A stretch of 10,426 nt of DNA. Source: Desulfobacterales bacterium. GTDB taxonomy: Bacteria; Desulfobacterota; Desulfobacteria; Desulfobacterales; Desulfobacteraceae. The notes beneath the pieces are model-generated. The model saw only the letters and a program-made list of their open reading frames with translations. It made no database searches and had not been told where the DNA came from. Within the stretch, counting starts at the first letter, position 1. Each line of letters starts with the position of its first letter. Where the stretch lies: positions 1-10,426 of the forward strand of contig JAKSBM010000041.1 of assembly GCA_022361135.1 (NCBI GenBank), given 5' to 3'. Both the position numbers and the translations under genes were made by a program. Below, one piece after another: positions 1-7,800 of the stretch.

Positions 1-1802
1 AGATAGGTAAGCAGGGAGGCATGATCACCGTGGCCCTGGCCGTCGATGCTCACCAGGGACGTGGTGCGGGAGGACCAATTGATGGAATAGACATCCCGGG
101 CATGGTTCAGCAGCATTAAATTATTATTGGCTCGCACCGAACTGGAAAGCCACAGACGGGTACCGCCAATGTGCAATTGATTCAAACCGGCATGGAAGGT
201 CACATTTTGGGTATCGAGATTTGCCGTGTCAAAGACCCAGGTGGAAGCGGTACTGCCGTCGTTCCCCAGGGTAATCAACCGATATCCTTCATTGAGGCCA
301 ATGACGTAATTGCCGCCCTGGCCATGGAATTTATACTCGATTTTATTGTTATGCTCACTGGGAAGATCCGGCATGAGCAGGGTCCGTGAATTACCATCCA
401 GATAAATATGGGTAATCACGTTCCGATATTCAAAATTATCGATTTTGTGGAGAATATACTCACTGGGCCAGAGGTAATAATCGAAATCAAAGGTTTCATC
501 CTGCTCCAGGGTCCTAAGGACGCCGAAACCGGGATCATCCCGGGTTACGGCACCGGGAAGGGTCTGATAATCATACCCCGACAAATGGGTTTCCGGGGTG
601 GCCGGCAGTACGATCACTTCTGTTTCCCGGTGGGAAAGGGTATAGGAAGGGCTCGTCACCCCAAGGGCATGGGCAATATTAATCTGGGCATCTGTATTTT
701 CCACAGGCCCGTCATTGACCCAACCGAAATAATTAATTTTACCGCTGCCCGAAGAACCGTGGGTGGTCTGATTCATATAATGGGTACCAAATCCCAGGGT
801 GGCATTTCGAAAATTCATGTTGGTGACCACGGCCCCGCTCTTGGCCGCCAGAATATTGGTACCATTGCTGGTAATCAGGTCAAACCCGGTCTCTTTATAT
901 GCATCGTAAACGGTCTTAAAATATTTACCAATGGCTTTGGCTTCATCGGCAATGATGGAATAGTTCTGGGCCAGGGCGGCAGCACCAATGCCCAAACCGG
1001 CCACAATGACGCCGGCCCCTCCCACAATGGCGCCGGCTGTGGCGGCTCCGGTTGCAACGGCCCCTGCCGTGGCTGCGGTGGCCGCAACTGCGGTATTGGC
1101 GGCAACATAGCCGGCCACACCCGCGGTGATGGACAGCCCCAGGGCTGTGCTGGAAAGAATAAGACCCGTGGCATCAAAGGCCAATTGAGTACCAAACACC
1201 GCTTTTTGGGCATCGTTTTCCGCATTGGCAATCTGGATGGAGTCCAGAATCACATTGGCGGTCATGAAGCCCACACCAACGGCTTCACCGGCATAGGCCA
1301 AAGCATGGCTGGCCTTGGTTGCACCGGATAGTGCCTCACTGGTTTGCAGCAAGGATTTGGCCAACCGGACCAATTTCACCGTATCCGTGGCCGCTCCGAA
1401 AAGGACCTGGGCCCCAAAGAGCCACCGATGGACTTCAAGGGCGGTGTGCAGGGTACCGGAAGCCCCCTGGCTGACGCCCTGACGCTGGTATTCCTGGGCC
1501 AGATTCACCACAAACTGAACCAGGAAAGCGGCATTGAGACCGTCCGGCGCCTCGGCATCGGGTTCCGCCCCGGTGCGCCTGCGCCGCAGGGCAGCGTGCT
1601 CGGTCTCCAGCTGCTCATCCATGTAGGCTTTGAGTTTAAACAGGCTGTCGTCCTGGGTTTCGATCCAACGGGTTTGCTCCGAGTTCAATTTGTTCATGAA
1701 CTGGATGCGATAGGTTCCCCCCGGCCTTTCTTCCAATGTGGCCAGTACCGGTACCCATTCCGAGGTCAGGGACGTGGCCAGATTATGGGTCCGAATAAGG
1801 GA
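1..1802 (-). other. TcdA/TcdB-type pore-forming and translocation domain, cut by window edge
   Basis: Residues about 2875-3474, continuing beyond base 1. In TcdA/TcdB this domain inserts into the acidified endosomal membrane and carries the N-terminal enzyme across. Matches to TcdB, recalled from memory and in the same order: YRIQFMNKLNSEQTRWIET at 2905 (TcdB FSIRFINKETGESIFVET); LNAAFLVQFVVN at 2963 (TcdB LNAAFFIQSLIEY); a long uncharged segment (3086-3151) followed by a helix GKYFKTVYDAYKE; VIVLPATPETHL at 3270 (TcdB LMVLPNAPNRVF); an acidic/aromatic stretch FDFDYYLWPSEYILHKI; and THIYLDGNSRTLLMPDLPSE with YKFHGQGGNYVIGL (TcdB INLDSNTRSFIVP and YSFYGSGGTYALSL). Collinear matches over about 500 residues make the family secure. 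The delivery domain and any receptor-binding part should lie to the left of this window. Confidence 0.93.
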
Positions 1803-4800
1803 CTCTGTGCTGGAAATGGCCTTGGCGACAATGGCCCTTCCCTTAACGGTTTCCATGGCCTTTACAAGACTTCTGGGCGAAGGTTCCGCCGGTGTGCTCG
1901 GCTGGGTTCCAGCCTCTGGAGTATAAGCCAGTGCTTCTTGTCTGCGGCGACTGCCGAGGAAAGAGGCCCAGGCCCTGGATGGGTTTTCCCCTTCCTGTGC
2001 AGACAAAGCAATCAAACGTTGAAGAGCGGCATCGCTGGCATCACCATATCCGGGCACATCGTCGGTCACCAGGGGAATTCGGGTGGCCCCATCCCGGATA
2101 TTACCGTCGGCATCCACGTCGGAACTGCCCACCACGGAAAAATTAAATCGATTCTGGGTCCGTGTCACGGTTTCGGGATCAAGAACAACCGTGGTGCTGT
2201 GGGTCTGTTCATATTGGCTGATCCGGGTGCTCACCGCATGGTCCCGAATCTCCTGGAGACGGATGACTTCCTGCTCAAATGCCACCAACCCCACATGGGG
2301 ATCGGCCACGCCGGAAATCCCTTCATGGTTGGACAAGGGACTGTCCGGGTTACCTCGATACACATGGGATTCCTCAATGACATCCGCCGGTGCAATGGAT
2401 TCCTTCAAATTTTCATCCCCATGGCGAAATAATTCCGGGACATCTGCGATATCACCCCGGACATCAAAGGGCTCCGTATCCAATCCGTCCCGCCTTAACT
2501 GTTCGAACCGCTCCCTGAAAGCATCCCATTCCGCCCCATCCGGATGGACCAGATCCGGGTTCAAATCCACCACATCCTGGGGCGGAACTTCCACCACCTC
2601 GGTGGGACTGACCTTAACCTTACCGGTGAAATCAGTTCCCAGGGCCGTGGTGACCCGGGCAACATCCGCCGCACTTAAGGCGCCTTCCGAAGTGGGCAGA
2701 ACAGGCAAACCAAATTCATCCACCTGAACTCCGCTGCGGAAACGAATGGCAGTCTCATCCCTGCCCGGTCTCCGGGTTGCCGTAAAGGGTTCACCGTCCG
2801 GGCCGGACTGGCGGAGGGTTTCAACATCAATCCCCTCTTCCGGGCCGTAATTTTCATCCCAATAACCGCCCCAATAGGGCAAATGCCGTTGGACAATATC
2901 AGCACTGAGGCTGGTATCCACAGTGCGTGCAAAATCCTGAACCACCCCAAAGTCCTCTATGGAACCAATGGCCTCACCCACGGATTGAATGTCCTGGGTC
3001 GATGCCAGAACCAATGCATCGGCAAGATAATCCCTTACCTCGGCTGAAATCCGATCGGCGGCCGCATCCCTGAAGACCGGTTCCAGGCGGGCGGCAAACT
3101 CATCGGGTTCCAGAATGGCACCCAATTGGCTGAGCAATTGGACAAATTCAGTGGGGGTTCCCTTGGCATTCTCAAAAAAGGTTTTATACGCATAATCCCG
3201 GGGCAATTCTCCCACCAACCGCTGGAAAACCTCCGTTGCATCGGAGGGCAAGGTATTATGCTGACGCACCAACTCCAATGAATCCGCGGAAAGTGCCCCA
3301 TTATACCCTGCCGGATCTCCGGAATTAATCCGGGTAAAATCGGCAATGTTGGCAAACCGGCGTTGCATCTCGTAAAGTTCTTCGCCCAGGACACTGATCT
3401 CGGTGCCTTCGGCATCGTCCAAATCCGCAGTCATGGTCCGGATCCGCCGGGAAAGGGTATCCAATTTATTTTGCCAATGGCCTGCCAATATATTGGGGTT
3501 GGCAGAGGAATAGGCATCCAGTTCAAACGCCCCGGCATTGAGCCGATGCAGCTGGTTCTCAAGTAAGGTCCGTTGGGTTTCGGTGTATGACCCCAAAGCG
3601 GTGGTGCTTTCCGACTCAAAAAGGCGTGATTGTGCGGTATTGCTAAAATAATTTTCCCGCAGGAACTGCTCGCCGGCGGCATCCACCGGATTAACCCGAA
3701 TGCGGGACTCGGGATATTGCGCCCGGGCTTCTCGGACAACGGCCCGGATGGCATCCTTGTCCCCATTGATATAGACCCGCCCATCGGGTGCCTGGGTGGG
3801 ATCTGAGTGATATGCACTTTCCACCGAGGCCTCAACCGTGAGCATTTTGCCGACGGAATCATGGGAGTAAAGGGTCACGGCAACAATGTCCCCGTTGGAT
3901 CGACGGGTAACCATGATCTGTTTTCCACCGGACACGCTCCCGTCAACGGCGCCGTCACTGATGGCATTGATAATCAGGTTGTACCGACCGGTGACCTCAC
4001 TACCGAGGCCAATGCGTGCACTGTCCACCGCCCAGCTGTTCAACTGAGACAAGACAGCGGCTTTCTCAGCTCCGGTCAAGGATGTTCTTCCGGCAGGGGC
4101 GGCCACGGTATCCGGCAACAACAGATAGGATGAATGACCGTATGCCCCGGTTTCCGAACGGGTTGTGGCCACACCACTTGCGATGTCCAAATATTGAACC
4201 ACCTGGCTGCCCCTGGCATTGAGAAGCAGTGTGGCCCGGGAAGGATCCATGAACAAAAATCCATCCGTGGTGCCGTGGACGGTTCTAAGGGAGGTGTCGG
4301 CAAGGCGAATCCGCTCCAGCTGAGTCTCCACCACCAGCCGTGCAGAGGGGCTAAGTCGTTCTTCCTGGTAAAATTTTAAAATCCAGGCAGAATCCGCTCC
4401 CAAAATATCTGCCATGGCCGATGACGGGTCTTCCCCATAGCTTTTCAAAAGGGTGGATAGGGAAGCGGCCTTTTGATCCAAAGCCGTTCGAACTTCCCCC
4501 TCAAAAATGGCCAGGGTATCGGCGGGAATTCGCCCGGGAAGACTTCCGGTGCGCAGATTTTCAAGAATCCCGGCCTGGACCGGGGTGGCCTCCACACCCG
4601 CAAATTCAAATAGGCGGCTGAAATCTTCCAGGGTTCCGGCCCGGCCGCTTATATCCGAAGGCAGGGTCAGCCCCTGGTCGGTCAAGGTCTGCACCAGGCG
4701 GTTATATTCATTGTGCAACCCATCTGAAGTGGGCTGGAAAGCCGTATCCAGGAACCGGGCATTGGACCCCAAGCCGGCCAGGGTGATATCGGTGGGGTGG

Positions 4801-7800
4801 GCCAGTCGAATGGCCTGGGAAATCCCTGCCAAATCGGTCCTTGCCGTATCCAGCAACCCATCCAATCCCAAAAAATTTTCCATGGTTGCACCGGAAGTGA
4901 CCTGGGTGGTCAACTCGGAAATTCGGGTTCGCAGGGCGGTAATCCGTGCGGTTTCTCCGGGGGTGGCATGGGCCCGGGTTCCGGCTTCCAACTCGGTTAA
5001 TCCCAAGTTCAACAGGGCAATTTTTCGATTGAGCAGACTCTGGGAGGCTGCAACAAAACTGGTGGCAGTCAACGCCGGAAGCAGCTGGCCGATGCGCCCC
5101 TCATTGTAATACAGGTTGACGTCGGTCAAATGGGATTGGGCATTTACCGTGGTAGCCCGCAGGGGCAGTTCAGGGTAACGGGAGGTAATTTCCCTCAGGG
5201 AGGAAATAATATTTTCATAGCCGGCCCCCAGCCAATATTCCCCTGCCGGCCGGGGCTGAACCCGCAGCCTGGCATCGGTGACCGTGTAATCTTTCCAGAC
5301 CACCCCATCCACGAAGGAATGAAGCCCCACAGCGGCGATGGAACTATCCGGCGCCCGGGTAATCACCACGTTGGTGGGCCGGATTGGACCGTTTTCCCCG
5401 GAACGAACGCCCCCATCCCGAAGGGCATCCCGCACGGATTCATAAACACCGTAGAATCCGGCATCCCCCTGGGTTCTGGCCGTATTAAGCCAATGGGTCA
5501 TCAATGCGGTCACATCCAGGAGTAAGGCTCTGGAAATCAGTGGCGGCGGCACAACATCTTCCCCGGCAAAGGAGCGCAGGGAATAAATCTCATTGGTATA
5601 GGTGGTGCCTTCCGGATTGGTGGTTGAGGTGTGTGTAATCCCGCGTTCGTCCACGGTCACCCTTCGAAGTGCGGGCGCCCGGGTCTGGGCCGTTTCCAGG
5701 GCCAATTCCGCCCGATGGGAGTCCAGGATAATATTATATTCGACCGATCCGGTGACCCCGCGTAATTCAGCGGTGCGTTGGATTCTAAACTGTTCCAGGG
5801 CCACTTCGATGACAAACCGTGAATGGCTATTGAGGCTGCCATTGTCCAATAGTTCCCTGAGCATGGGATTCATGGAACGGACACCGGCCCTGAGGTTCAC
5901 CGATTCAGGATGGTCTCCGTATTCCTTCAGCAATTCATTGCCCACTGCGGCCTGCTCCACCTCCGAAAGGTAAAGAAATTCCTGGGCTGCGTCCTGGGCG
6001 GTGACGCGTCCGTCGGAAAGGCGGCCCACAAAGTCCCTGGCCTTGACCGAAGCGTCCTGGGCATTAATGCCATCTCCGATTATACTTTCCGTGGAAATCA
6101 CACGAATATCGCCGTTGTTTATCTCGACCACACCCGTGGGATTCTCCCCCAATAGCGTTTGAACCACAGCCAGGGCTTCCGCGGAAATACCAGATGAGGC
6201 TTCCACGGCCAATCCATTTTCATCCACCTGGGTGCCGTTGACAAAACGGACGATCCCATCGGTCAGCCCCAGGGCCTGGGAGGCATCGCCCCAATGGGTC
6301 TCGGTCAAGCCGTGGTCCAGGGCAACCCGACGCGTGCCCAAACTGCCGTCGGGCCGACGTTGCACAATGAGTTTTTCACTATCACCGTTCCGGCTCCACA
6401 GAACCCGACCCTCTGAGTCGGGTGTACCGTACCACTTGCGCCCCCCGGAATCCACGGTGACCAAATCGGTACGAAGGGAGACACTGCCCACGGTGACCCC
6501 CAGGTCATCGGCGGTTTCGATGAGGGCTTCGCCGAACCGGGACCGGGGTGTCCCCTCTTCCACCGGTGTTTTGGGGTCGTCGGTGGAACAGGCCACCACA
6601 CTGATGCGACGGATTTCATCCCCCGAAGCTAATATCCCCTGGTTAACCATGTAACCAATGATGTCCGATGCCGTCATTCCACTCACCCGGTTGGGGGTTC
6701 CATGGCCCACGACATAAATTTTACTCTCCGCAGTCAGGTTGGGGGCAGGACCGGATTCAAGCACAAACTCCCCATTGATCAACCGATAACGGGAAACCGG
6801 CCCCCCATGCTTTTCAGCCAGGAACCGGGCTGCCTCCCCCACGGTGGGATCATCTTCCAAGGCAACAACCACCAACGGTGTGGTGTCGTTGACCAAGGAA
6901 AACCGCTGTTCCTGGGTGGAATTCCCCGGGGCGGTTTCATGGAGGCGCTGGAAGAAATTAAACTCATCCGTTGAAACGCGAATCTCTCCGGCCACGGCGC
7001 GCTGGATCATCTGGTACCCCAGATCCCCAATCTGCTGACGAAGTCGGTAATACACCTCGGCCCGTTCCGAAGGACCGACCTCAAAGGAATTTGCCGCTTT
7101 TAAATCATTCCATTCATCCCGGAGGGATTCCACTGCTGTCAGGACATCTTTCCGGTCACTGGTTTGCAAACGCTGGGTCAACTCATTCAACCGGCCCACG
7201 GCAAGATCCATATAGGTTCCCTGCAATGTCTCGATCCCGGCATTGGCGGTATCGACGGTAACACCTAACCCATCGGTATTAAACAGGTCCACTCGGGCAT
7301 CCGGGGTAAAAAACAATCCCCGGGCCTCGGCCATGAGCCCGTCGTGCCCCGGAGTAAAGCGTATATTGGCCTGGGGCGCCTCGGCATGGATGGCACGGAT
7401 ATTTTCAATCAGGATATCCCGACCAATGGCATGGTCATTGGCAGTGGCCCCATTGGGATCCCACGCAATGGCGGAAATTCTGAAGTCCCCCGTGCTGATC
7501 TGTTCCACGGCAAGGCCAATCCCCTCCAACACCCCGGTCTCTCGATTATAAACCCGGGTAAGAATGCTGCGTGGCGCTTCTCCATTCTCCAATGCCACGC
7601 CCCGGGTCAAGGTGGTCTCAAGGCCCCGCCAGGATGCCGGGGCATTGGTTTGGGCACGCCGCCAGGCCGCCACGGTTTGGGCCAACCCGCTCCGCTGGTC
7701 ATTTGCCTGGGACAGGCTGGTGGAAACCGCTTCATTGCGAAGCTGTGTCCCATCCACAATTTCACCTTCGGAATTCCGGCTCCGTACCCCATTGGACCGG

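Noticed and set aside
1344..2432. 362-codon plus-strand open frame, and the neighbouring 307-codon frame at 408-1331
   Set aside because: Both are antisense to the pore domain and its linker. They are explained by the codon bias of the real gene and carry no family motif.
2751..3629. A second, degenerate protease between repeat C and marker 2
   Set aside because: The position would fit a duplicated block, but the region is helical, with no VGHG-like His motif and no cysteine, so I see no positive evidence.
5946..6119. Dockerin or EF-hand-like calcium loop (DGRVTAQDAAQEF)
   Set aside because: Only a partial loop with incorrect spacing and no second motif; probably a chance resemblance.
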